NCBI GenBank assembly: GCA_902788705.1
Contig: CADALE010000008.1
Span: 1-64,000 of the forward strand
DNA: 64,000 nucleotides
Reading direction: 5' to 3'
Source of the DNA: an uncultured Coriobacteriaceae bacterium
GTDB taxonomy: Bacteria; Actinomycetota; Coriobacteriia; Coriobacteriales; Atopobiaceae
Below, piece by piece: positions 9,901 to 16,999 of this stretch. Both the position numbers and the translations under genes were made by a program. A model generated the notes under the pieces. The model was not told where the DNA came from and searched no databases. It worked only from the letters and a program-made list of their open reading frames with translations. Positions within the stretch are counted from its first letter, which is position 1; every line of letters begins with the position of its first letter.

Positions 9901-10152
9901 GCCGTTAGCCGCGGTTATCTCGAAGCGGTACCACACGAGCTGGGGCTCGTCGGGAACGAAGGTGGCCGAGAAGCGGATGGCGTCGCCGTGCGGGGTGCCC
10001 TCCATGTCGATGAGCGTCTCGCCTTTGTCGTCAACCCAAAGACGCAGCTTCGCGGTCGCCTCAGGCTCGTCCCACACGTCGATCCGCAGGGTAACGGTGC
10101 TACCAACCCGGGCAGCCCCAAACGGATCGCGGTACTCAAGGGACGAGGTCAC
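6910..10152 (-). CDS. GH13 alpha-glucan hydrolase fused to GH77 4-alpha-glucanotransferase
   Basis: This 1080-residue protein joins two enzymes that are usually separate. Residues 1-115 resemble a CBM34-type N-domain. The neopullulanase-like GH13 domain (about 120-580) has DGVFNHTG, GWRLDVADE (nucleophile Asp), IGEVWEDA (acid/base Glu) and LLGSHD. The GH77 MalQ-type domain (about 620-1080) has GDMPMYVSSDSADVW, VRLDHFLGF (nucleophile Asp), IIAEDLGSV and TGTHDTQT, so both sites look intact. The fusion probably trims branched or cyclic glucans and passes maltodextrins to transfer. It closes the glycogen cluster after glgA. The start is set at GTG 10152, which precedes TSSLEYRDPFG and has GAGAG eight bases upstream. 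The open frame extends 34 codons further but that part looks noncoding. Confidence 0.93.
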   Translation of the reverse strand: MTSSLEYRDPFGAARVGSTVTLRIDVWDEPEATAKLRLWVDDKGETLIDMEGTPHGDAIRFSATFVPDEPQLVWYRFEITAANGDVWRYGARPERSTGEGAFALGEPPSFQITCYEVLRSAFPEWYKEGIVYQIFPDRFARGKDWHERTDAALKLHPNGPKRALVDDWYETPHYKRNEDGSIAEWDFYGGTLEGIREHLDYLESLGVTVLYLNPIFEAQSSHRYDTGNYLQIDPMLGDEESFTRLCDEARERGISIILDGVFNHTGSDSLYFNRYGNYDSVGAFQSEDSPYRSWYKLCPDGTYSCWWGVDALPDLDESNPEYRELICGENGVVRKWLRAGARGWRLDVADELPDDFIAEIKAAELAEKPHALLIGEVWEDATTKVAYGRLRKYFHGHELDGVMNYPLRHALLDYLIDKISAQEFADATMQLCENYPGEAFLSTLNLLGSHDRVRLMNILGNSPHRSTLGEEQKAAFKLDKDHRSLAVSRLWVAALMQMTLPGVPCIYYGDEAGMEGYSDPYNRGPFPWGKEDTNCTTIYRNAIAIRKALPVFVHGKFRPFALNDDVFGYWRFDGETNVCVLVNRSLSHSHAVRVPMRGEAVSDIISGRPVKVVEGQDGPEAEVFLWPLGTSVLYFHDEQRLQAPIERGMGVLAHITSVPNGGKPGTLCGPSKAFVDWLAEAGVKYWQILPVNPCDQWGSPYAGLSAFAGNPELIDWPTDKEAYLENLAAEPAYAEFCAKHDEWLTPYATFRAIKDLLGDDAWQNWPEKYWTYTPSLAREKRLAKGIERNKRIQYAFQVQWNNLRSYANRRGIKLIGDMPMYVSSDSADVWAHRDIFALDKDGATTLQAGAPPDPLGPEGQLWGNPTFRWDVLRERGYDWWMARFGRMFELYDYVRLDHFLGFSSYYSIPQGKTALQGAWRFGPGRDLFQAAYDRFGQLPIIAEDLGSVTPAVRALVASTGAPGMSVIMFQDNDVREEFKPNPGTCAFTGTHDTQTILGWCQKHFGLEGKQAEEMARKMNASVLESSCDLAVLPLQDVLLLDDDARMNVPGVPDGNWKWQASQADLDDKADYLAELVKLRD

Positions 10153-10335
10153 ATGCTTTGCTCTCAAATTGCCTCGATTCCATATCGTCAGCCATAGCGC
10201 AAGCGCGTCAGGCGCGGATGCTCTGCTAGTCTTTCTATGATAGCAGTCTGTCACTTTTCTGCGACATTTGTCTTACCTTGTAACCAAGCGGGGGACGAGA
10301 CGGCAGGGCAGCAGAGCGGGCCAGCGTCCACAACG

Positions 10336-10363
10336 AAAGGGGCCGCCCCGAAGGACGGCCCCC
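10336..10363 (-). terminator. Intrinsic terminator of glgA
   Basis: The stem GGGGCCG/CGGCCCC (10339-10345 with 10356-10362) lies 39 bases after the glgA stop and is followed by TTT on the minus strand. Confidence 0.7.
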
Positions 10364-10401
10364 ATGCTTCGATCGTTTCCACCTTGCGGCGGGTACACGT
10401 C

Positions 10402-11898
10402 CTAGTCGCGACGCTTGTTGTAGCGGATGATCTCGGGATGCAGCCTGTGGTAGCAATCCAGGTAGTCGTTGGCCGCGCGCTTCCACGAGAAGTCGGCGGT
10501 CATGGCCTGCTGCTGAATCTGCGCCCAGGCATCCTTGTTGGTCCAGAAGATCTCGCACGCGTTGAGCAGGCACTGGGCCATCTCGTCGGCGTTCATGTTG
10601 GCAAAGCTGAAGCCCGTGCCCTCGCCCGTGTACTGGTTGTACGGGGTGACGGAGTCCTTCAGGCCGCCGGTCTCGCGCACCACGGGCAGGGTGCCGTAGC
10701 GCATGGCAATCATCTGGGACAGGCCGCACGGCTCGAACTCGGACGGCATGAGCAGCAGGTCGCCGCCTGCGTACATGCGGTGGCTCAGGGCGTTGTCAAA
10801 GGCGATGCGCGCGCACATCTTGTCGCCGTACACCGAGTCGAAGTAGCGGAACGCCTCCTCCTGGTCGGCATCGCCGGTGCCCAGGATGGCCACCTGCACG
10901 CCGCGCTCCATCAGCTGGCCCATGGCATAGCGCACCAGGCCCAGGCCCTTCTGGTTGGTGAGGCGGCCGATCATGACCACCAGCGGGCGCTCGGGATCCT
11001 GCGCCAGGCCAAGCTCCTCCTGCAGCAGGCGCTTGTCCTCGGCCTTGCCCGAGAGGTCCTTCGTGTCGTAGTTGTGCGCGATGAACTTGTCGGTGCGCGG
11101 GTTCCAGTCGATGGTGTCGATGCCGTTGAGGATGCCCACCAGCGCGTCGGAACGACGGCGGAAGATGCCGTCCATGCCCTCGCCAAAGAACGGCGTCTGC
11201 AGCTCGCCCGCGTACGTGGGGCTGACGGTGGTGATGACGTCGGAGTAGCAGAGCGCGCCCTTCATGTAGTTGATGGAGTCGCGGTCGCAGTACAGCTGGT
11301 CAACCGCGGCGGGCACGTTCTCGAGGCCCAGCACGTCGGACAGCACCTTGTCGGAGTACTGGCCCTGGAACTTCACGTTGTGCACCGTGAACATGACCTT
11401 CACGTTCTGGCACACCGGGATCTCGCGGTAGAACTCGCGCAGGAACACGGGAACCAGCGCCGTCTGCCAGTCGTTGCAGTGCACCACGTCGCACTCAAGC
11501 TCGGGCACACGGCTGATGGCCTCGCAGATGGCCTTGCTAAAGAACGCATAGCGCTCGCCGTCGTCGAAGTAGCCGTAGATGCTGCCATCGCGCTTGAAGT
11601 AGGCCTCGTTGTCCACGAAGTAGAAGTCAACGCCGTTGTAGGTGAGCTTCTCGATGCCGCAGTACACGTTGCGCCAGGCCAGCGGAACGTAGAAGTCGGC
11701 GATGTGCTCCATCTTCTCCTGGTACTCCCAGGAGATGTTGCCGTACTTGGGCATGATGACGGCCACCTTGGCGCCTGCATGCTTGAGCGCGCGCGGCAGC
11801 GAGCCCGCCACGTCGGCCAGGCCGCCGGTCTTCACGAACGGCACGGCCTCGGACGCGGCAAAGAGTACCTTGATCTTCCTTCTAACCCTGTCTGCCAT
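10402..11898 (-). CDS. glgA: Glycogen synthase (ADP-glucose type, GT5)
   Basis: GlgA elongates alpha-1,4-glucan from ADP-glucose. At 498 residues it is of normal length. The N-terminal ADP-glucose/glycogen motif is FVKTGGLADVAG (about 21-32). The Rossmann domains contain VVHCNDWQTALVP and the C-terminal GT5 catalytic block PSEFEPCGLSQMIAMRYG with the E-X7-E type glutamates. The segment FTVHNVKFQGQYS is also typical. It is the fourth gene in glgP-glgC-glgD-glgA. A strong hairpin in the 92-base gap from glgD may set its expression level relative to the upstream genes. The ribosome site before ATG is weak (GAAAGTGAT). Confidence 0.97.
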   Translation of the reverse strand: MADRVRRKIKVLFAASEAVPFVKTGGLADVAGSLPRALKHAGAKVAVIMPKYGNISWEYQEKMEHIADFYVPLAWRNVYCGIEKLTYNGVDFYFVDNEAYFKRDGSIYGYFDDGERYAFFSKAICEAISRVPELECDVVHCNDWQTALVPVFLREFYREIPVCQNVKVMFTVHNVKFQGQYSDKVLSDVLGLENVPAAVDQLYCDRDSINYMKGALCYSDVITTVSPTYAGELQTPFFGEGMDGIFRRRSDALVGILNGIDTIDWNPRTDKFIAHNYDTKDLSGKAEDKRLLQEELGLAQDPERPLVVMIGRLTNQKGLGLVRYAMGQLMERGVQVAILGTGDADQEEAFRYFDSVYGDKMCARIAFDNALSHRMYAGGDLLLMPSEFEPCGLSQMIAMRYGTLPVVRETGGLKDSVTPYNQYTGEGTGFSFANMNADEMAQCLLNACEIFWTNKDAWAQIQQQAMTADFSWKRAANDYLDCYHRLHPEIIRYNKRRD

Positions 11899-11943
11899 GA
11901 TTTATCACTTTCACTCTGTGAGCCCACAATCGCTTCTAAGCAA

Positions 11944-11975
11944 GAGGCGCGCAGGGTTTTGCCCCTGCGCGCCTC
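11944..11975 (-). terminator. 13-bp hairpin between glgD and glgA
   Basis: Positions 11944-11956 and 11963-11975 are perfect complements around a 6-base loop. The minus strand continues TTGCTTAG, a poor U-tract, so this may be a partial terminator or an mRNA-stabilising hairpin inside the operon. Confidence 0.6.
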
Positions 11976-11990
11976 CAAGCGGACCTGTTC

Positions 11991-13082
11991 CTAGTTCTTC
12001 TTCAGGTACAGGATGTCGCCATCTGTGCCGCGAAGCTCGGTGCCTGCGGGCACGACGTTGTTCTTGTCGATGATGGCGTTCTCGATCTGGGCGCCGGCCT
12101 TGACGACGACGCCCTGCATAATCACAGAGTGACGCACGGAGGCGCCGGCCTCAACCACCACGTTGCGGCCCAGCACCGAGCTCTGCACGGAGCCGAAGAT
12201 GCGGTCGCCGGAGGACACGAGGGCGTTGGACACCTTCGCGCCGGGCTCGTACTTCGCGGGCGGGTTGTCGTGGGCCTTGGTGAGGATGTGGCGGCCGGAG
12301 GGCGTGAGCTCGTCAAGCACGTCGGCATCCAGCAGGTCGATGTTGGCCTGGAAGTAGGAGGCCTTGTCAAAGATGGGCTTCATGTAGCCGTCAAACTCGG
12401 CGATCATGACGCGGAAGCGGCCATACTCGGAGTTGAGGGCCTCGAAGAGGTCGAGGTGGTCGACAGCCGCGAAGGCGTCGAGCAGCTCGAGCAAAAGCTC
12501 GCGCTCGATGATGGCGTAGTCGAGGAAGGCCTCCTCGCCAAACTTGACGCCCTGGCGCATGCTCTTGACGCGGCCGTCCTCGGCCTCGAAGGTGACGACG
12601 TCGATGTTGCCGTCGCAGGACGCCTTCTTGCACAGCACGGTGATGTGCGCGCCGGAGGCCTCGTGCTTGGCGATGAGGGCCCTGATGTCGACGTTGCAGA
12701 TGAAGTTGGCGGTGGACAGCACCACGTAGCGCTCATGGTTCTTGGTGAGGAACTCGCGGTTCTGAACCAGGTCGCGGATGAGGAAGCGGGCGCCGGTGCG
12801 GCTGGTGCCGAAGGCGGTGCCGGGCATGATGAACAGGCCGCCGTTCTTGCGGTCGAGGTTCCAGTCCTTGCCGGAGCCCACGTGGTCGACCAGCGAGCGG
12901 TAGTTGTTGGGCATGATCATGCCGACGTTGCGGATGCCCGCGTTGACCATGTTGGACAGCGGGAAGTCGACCAGGCGATAGCGGCCCAGGAACGGCATGG
13001 AGGCAACGGGACGGCCCAGGAAGACGTCGTCCTTAGATGACGTCGTGTAGTTGCAGGTGATAAGACCAATGGCCTTGGGCAT
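11991..13082 (-). CDS. glgD: GlgD, ADP-glucose pyrophosphorylase-like subunit
   Basis: GlgD pairs with GlgC in Firmicutes-type ADP-glucose pyrophosphorylase and usually lacks activity itself. The 363-residue protein shows a degenerate nucleotidyltransferase start: it has MPKAIGLITCNYTTSSKDDVFLGRPVAS in pieces, without the GGxGxRLxxLT loop seen in GlgC. The catalytic SGDQ stretch is replaced by LSTANFICNVD. The left-handed beta-helix remains at the C-terminus (SVLGRNVVVEAGASVRHSV). Its ATG follows the glgC stop by two bases, with GGGGGATG in front, so co-translation is likely. The role as regulatory partner is inferred from the family. Confidence 0.93.
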   Translation of the reverse strand: MPKAIGLITCNYTTSSKDDVFLGRPVASMPFLGRYRLVDFPLSNMVNAGIRNVGMIMPNNYRSLVDHVGSGKDWNLDRKNGGLFIMPGTAFGTSRTGARFLIRDLVQNREFLTKNHERYVVLSTANFICNVDIRALIAKHEASGAHITVLCKKASCDGNIDVVTFEAEDGRVKSMRQGVKFGEEAFLDYAIIERELLLELLDAFAAVDHLDLFEALNSEYGRFRVMIAEFDGYMKPIFDKASYFQANIDLLDADVLDELTPSGRHILTKAHDNPPAKYEPGAKVSNALVSSGDRIFGSVQSSVLGRNVVVEAGASVRHSVIMQGVVVKAGAQIENAIIDKNNVVPAGTELRGTDGDILYLKKN

Positions 13083-13084
13083 CG

Positions 13085-14227
13085 CTATTCATCCCCCTTC
13101 TTAACCACGGCATCATCGCCGAGGGTAACGGTATCCTCATCTGCGGCACCGAAGGTGGCGCCAGCCTCGACGACCGAACGCTCGGCCATGATGGCGTTGA
13201 TGACCACGGCACCGGCCTCGACGCGAGCGCCGGGGAACAGGATCGAGTCCTTGACGATGGCGTTCTTGCCAACGTAGACGTCGGCCGAGATCACGGAGTG
13301 CTCGACCTGGCCCAGGATGGTGCAGCCATTGTCAACCAGCGAGTCGTCCACGGAGCCCTTGGGGCCGATGAACGCGGGAGGACGGGTGGAGGAGTTGCTC
13401 ATGATGGGGGCGTCCTGCGCATACAGGTCGAACGCAGGCTCGGAGCCCAGCAGCTCCATGTTGGCCTCGTGGAAGGAGGCCACAGTGCCGACGTCGCGCC
13501 AGTAGGCCTTGAACTGGTAGGTGTAGAGGCGCTTGCCCTCGGCCAGCAGCGTGGGGATGATGTCGCCGCCGAAGTCGTGGGACGAGCCCTCCTTCTCGGC
13601 GTCCTCGCGCAGGGCCTTGAACAGCACGTCGGCGGTGAAGATGTAGATGCCCATAGAGGCCAGGTTGCTCTTGGGCTCCTTCGGCTTCTCCTCGAACTCC
13701 TCGATGGAGCCGTCCTCGCGGCAGTTCATGATGCCGAAGCGGGGCGCGTCCTCCCAAGGCACGGGCATGACGGCGACGGTGAGGTCGGCGTTGTTGGCCT
13801 TGTGGGTGGCAAGCATGTCCTCGTAGTCCATGCGATAGAGCTGGTCGCCGGAGAGAATCAGGACGTACTCGGGATCCTGCATCTCGAGGTAGCCAAGGTT
13901 CTGGGTGATGGCGTCAGCCGTGCCGGCATACCAGGATCCGCCGGTCTGGGTGGCATAGGGGGGCAGGATGGCAACGCCGCCGCCACGCTCGTCCAGGTTC
14001 CAGGCCTCGCCCGTTCCCAGATAATTGTGCAGGAGGTAGGGACGATACTGCGTGAGCACGCCCACCGAGCTGATCCCCGAGTTCGCGCAGTTAGAGAGCA
14101 CGAAGTCGATGATCCTGTACTTGCCACCGAAGGAAACCGCCGGCTTGGCAACCTGACTGGTCAGAACGCCAAGACGAGATCCCTGTCCGCCGGCAAGAAG
14201 CATTGCAACGCATTCCTTCTTTGCCAT
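13085..14227 (-). CDS. glgC: Glucose-1-phosphate adenylyltransferase
   Basis: GlgC makes ADP-glucose from ATP and glucose-1-phosphate, the committed step of glycogen synthesis. The 380-residue protein has the nucleotide loop [20 protein letters not shown] (11-30), the catalytic-metal region [13 protein letters not shown], the glucose-1-P region [11 protein letters not shown], and the parallel beta-helix domain [28 protein letters not shown] differs slightly from the common GGxGTRL. It is second in the glg operon, 41 bases after glgP, with AAAGGGG before its ATG. Confidence 0.97.
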   Translation of the reverse strand: MAKKECVAMLLAGGQGSRLGVLTSQVAKPAVSFGGKYRIIDFVLSNCANSGISSVGVLTQYRPYLLHNYLGTGEAWNLDERGGGVAILPPYATQTGGSWYAGTADAITQNLGYLEMQDPEYVLILSGDQLYRMDYEDMLATHKANNADLTVAVMPVPWEDAPRFGIMNCREDGSIEEFEEKPKEPKSNLASMGIYIFTADVLFKALREDAEKEGSSHDFGGDIIPTLLAEGKRLYTYQFKAYWRDVGTVASFHEANMELLGSEPAFDLYAQDAPIMSNSSTRPPAFIGPKGSVDDSLVDNGCTILGQVEHSVISADVYVGKNAIVKDSILFPGARVEAGAVVINAIMAERSVVEAGATFGAADEDTVTLGDDAVVKKGDE

Positions 14228-14268
14228 AGAGCCTTACCCCTTTCCTCGAGGGACCAACTTTTGCAGAA

Positions 14269-16701
14269 CTACTGCAAACTATGCCAAATGTCTGCGTCGT
14301 ATTCGCGAATGGTTCGGTCACTAGAGAAATAACCCGACTTAGCGGTATTGTGCACCGCCGAACGGTTCCACGCCGCGGGGTCTGCGGCATAGGCATGGGT
14401 AAGCTCCTCCCAGGCCTGTACGTAGGAGTAGAAGTCCTTCAGAACGAGGTCGTGGTCGTTGTTCTGCATGAGGCCGTCATGCACGCTCTCGAAGTTGCCC
14501 GACTGGCGAGCCAGCGAGCCGTCGATGAGCATGTCGATGATGTGGCCAAGGCGACCGCGGTCGGCGTTGTACACGTCCCATGCCCAATACTGCTGGGAGG
14601 CGCGCAGGGCGTCGACCTCGGGGGTGCGCAGGCCGAAGATCTTGATGTTGTCGTCGCCCACCAGCTCGCGGATCTCGACGTTGGCACCGTCATCGGTGCC
14701 CAGCGTGATGGCGCCGTTCATCATGAGCTTCATGTTGGAGGTGCCGGACGCCTCGGAGCCAGCCCAGCTGATCTGCTCGGAGATGTCGGCGGCCGAGTAG
14801 ATGAGCTGCGCGTTGGAGACCGCGAAGTTGGGCACGAAGGCCACCTTGATCTTGTCGTTTACCTGCGGGTCGTTGTTGACCACGTCGGCGACGGCGTTGA
14901 TGAGGCGGATGACCTCCTTGGCAAAGGTGTAGCTCTGCGCCGCCTTGCCCGAGAAGATGAACGCGGTGGGCACGGGCGAGTAGGACGGGTCGGCCTTGAG
15001 GCGGTTGTAGATGTCCAGGATCTTGAAGACGTTGAGCAGCTGGCGCTTGTAGGCGTGGAAGCGCTTGACCTGCACGTCGAAGACCATGGAGGTGTCGAGC
15101 TCGACGCCGGTGGTGCGCTTGATGTAGTCGGCGAGGCGCTGCTTGTCCCAGGCCTTGGCGCGGGCGAACTCCTCGAGGAAGGAGGCGTCGCTCTCAAAGG
15201 GCACGAGCTTCTCGAGCTCGAAGGCGTCGCGCAGCCAGCCGTCGCCGATGGCCGAGGTGATGAGCTTGGAGTACGGCGGGTTGGCGTTGCCCAGGAAGCG
15301 GCGGTGGCTCACGCCGTTGGTCTTGTTGTTGAACTTCTCGGGCTCGAGCTCGTAGAACTCGTGCAGGACGCTGTCCTCGATGATCTTGGTATGCAGGGCG
15401 GACACGCCGTTGACGGAGTGCGAGAAGATGACCGAGAGGTTGGCCATGCGGGCCTGGCCGTCCCAGAGAATGGCGGTCTTGCGCAGGCGGTCGTACCAGT
15501 TGTCCCAGTCGTGCGGGAAGGCCTCGCGGTAGCGGCGGTTGATCTCGTCGATGAACATGTAGGTACGCGGGAGCAGCTCGCGGAGCGTGGAGATGGGCCA
15601 CTTCTCCAGGGCCTCGGGCATGACCGTGTGGTTGGTGTAGGAGATGGTCTCGTGCGCGATCTTGAAGGCGAGGTCAAAGTCCACGCCGCGCTCGTCGACC
15701 AGCAGGCGCATGAGCTCGGGGCCGCAGAGCGCCGGGTGCGTGTCGTTGGTGTGGATGGCCACGTAGTCGGGCAGGTTCTCCCAGGTGAGGTCGGGGTTGT
15801 GGCGCATCTTGCGCTCAAAGTCGCGCAGGATCGTCTGCAGGCCGGCCGAGACGAACAGGTACTCCTGCTTGAGGCGCAGGATGCGGCCGTGCTCGCCCGC
15901 GTCGTTGGGATACAGGATGGTGGAGATGGCCTCCACGTCCGAGCGGAACTTCATGGCGCCGGCGTAGTCGCCCGCGTTGAAGGCGTCGAGGTTGAAGTCC
16001 TCGTTGTAGGGCTCGGCGCTCCACAGGCGCAGGTGGTTGACGGTCTTGCCGCCGTAACCCACGATGGGCACGTCATAGGGCACGGCGCGGACCTTCTCGC
16101 CACCCTCCTGGGTGAACCAAAAGCGGCCGCCCTCCTCGTGGCGCACAACATGGCCGCCAAACTGCACGGTCACGGCGCTGTCGTCCTTGCGGGTCTCCCA
16201 GGGATAGCCGCGCTGCAGCCAGTTGTCGGTCTTCTCGACCTGACGGCCGTTCTTGATCTCCTGGCGGAAGAGGCCGTAGCGGTAGCGCATGCCGTTGCCG
16301 TAGCCGGCCATGCCCTCGACGGCCATGGAGTCGAGGAAGCACGCGGCCAGGCGGCCCAGGCCGCCGTTGCCCAGGCCAGGATCGCACTCGGCCTCGATGA
16401 GCTTGTCAAGCGGGGTGCCCAGCTCGTCACAAGCCTCCGCGACCATGTCGCGCACGCCAAAGTTGAGCAGGTAGTTGTCCAGGAGCGGACCGATGAGGAA
16501 CTCGAGCGAGAAGTAGTACACGGCCTTCTTGTCGACCTGGCGCGCGTCGGTCTTGACGCTGTTTGCCTTGCCGGCGATGACGCGCGCGAGTGCGGAGTAG
16601 CGCTGGAACTCCGTGCAGTCCTCGTAGTGCTTGCCGTACTTCTCGCGGCACATAGCCCGGTACTGCTTGATGAAGTCCTGCTTGTCAGTGAAGATTTGCA
16701 T
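14269..16701 (-). CDS. glgP: Glycogen/starch/alpha-glucan phosphorylase (GT35)
   Basis: GlgP releases glucose-1-phosphate from glucan ends using PLP. The 810-residue length is typical. Visible motifs are the N-terminal catalytic GNGGLGRLAACFLDSM with YGNGMRYRYGLF (about 105-135), IHTNDTHPAL and the PLP-lysine region EASGTSNMKLMMNG near residue 655. The start is the ATG at 16701 preceded by GGAGAGG seven bases upstream; the frame opens 30 codons earlier without a ribosome site. It is the first gene of the minus-strand unit glgP-glgC-glgD-glgA, so breakdown and synthesis are transcribed together, which implies control at enzyme level. Confidence 0.97.
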   Translation of the reverse strand: MQIFTDKQDFIKQYRAMCREKYGKHYEDCTEFQRYSALARVIAGKANSVKTDARQVDKKAVYYFSLEFLIGPLLDNYLLNFGVRDMVAEACDELGTPLDKLIEAECDPGLGNGGLGRLAACFLDSMAVEGMAGYGNGMRYRYGLFRQEIKNGRQVEKTDNWLQRGYPWETRKDDSAVTVQFGGHVVRHEEGGRFWFTQEGGEKVRAVPYDVPIVGYGGKTVNHLRLWSAEPYNEDFNLDAFNAGDYAGAMKFRSDVEAISTILYPNDAGEHGRILRLKQEYLFVSAGLQTILRDFERKMRHNPDLTWENLPDYVAIHTNDTHPALCGPELMRLLVDERGVDFDLAFKIAHETISYTNHTVMPEALEKWPISTLRELLPRTYMFIDEINRRYREAFPHDWDNWYDRLRKTAILWDGQARMANLSVIFSHSVNGVSALHTKIIEDSVLHEFYELEPEKFNNKTNGVSHRRFLGNANPPYSKLITSAIGDGWLRDAFELEKLVPFESDASFLEEFARAKAWDKQRLADYIKRTTGVELDTSMVFDVQVKRFHAYKRQLLNVFKILDIYNRLKADPSYSPVPTAFIFSGKAAQSYTFAKEVIRLINAVADVVNNDPQVNDKIKVAFVPNFAVSNAQLIYSAADISEQISWAGSEASGTSNMKLMMNGAITLGTDDGANVEIRELVGDDNIKIFGLRTPEVDALRASQQYWAWDVYNADRGRLGHIIDMLIDGSLARQSGNFESVHDGLMQNNDHDLVLKDFYSYVQAWEELTHAYAADPAAWNRSAVHNTAKSGYFSSDRTIREYDADIWHSLQ

Positions 16702-16923
16702 TTTCGTACCTCTCCGTCGGGGGCGCGGCCGGTCGCTCTCCGTGTTTGTGCGCTCGCGCGACGCCCCAGCTTTTGGCGGGCAAACTATCAAATTTTAACA
16801 GTAAGCTGTGATAGGTTCGTGATTGTTACGCGTTCTGCAACAAAACCGCAGATGGCAGGCATGGCTGCCGAGACGGTTGGGCCATGCGAGGGCCGGCTTG
16901 TCGCAAGCATCCCGCGGCAGGAC

Positions 16924-16959
16924 AAAAAAGGCACCGGAGCGTCCATGCGCCCCGGTGCC
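16924..16959 (-). terminator. Intrinsic terminator of glgB
   Basis: The stem GGCACCGG/CCGGTGCC (16930-16937 with 16952-16959) is followed on the minus strand by six T (16924-16929), 41 bases after the glgB stop. The 16702-16923 stretch beyond it should contain the glgP promoter, but no clear box is seen. Confidence 0.93.
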
Positions 16960-16999
16960 CCGGTCATCGGTTCTCGTAACCTAACCGCACGTGCCTGCG

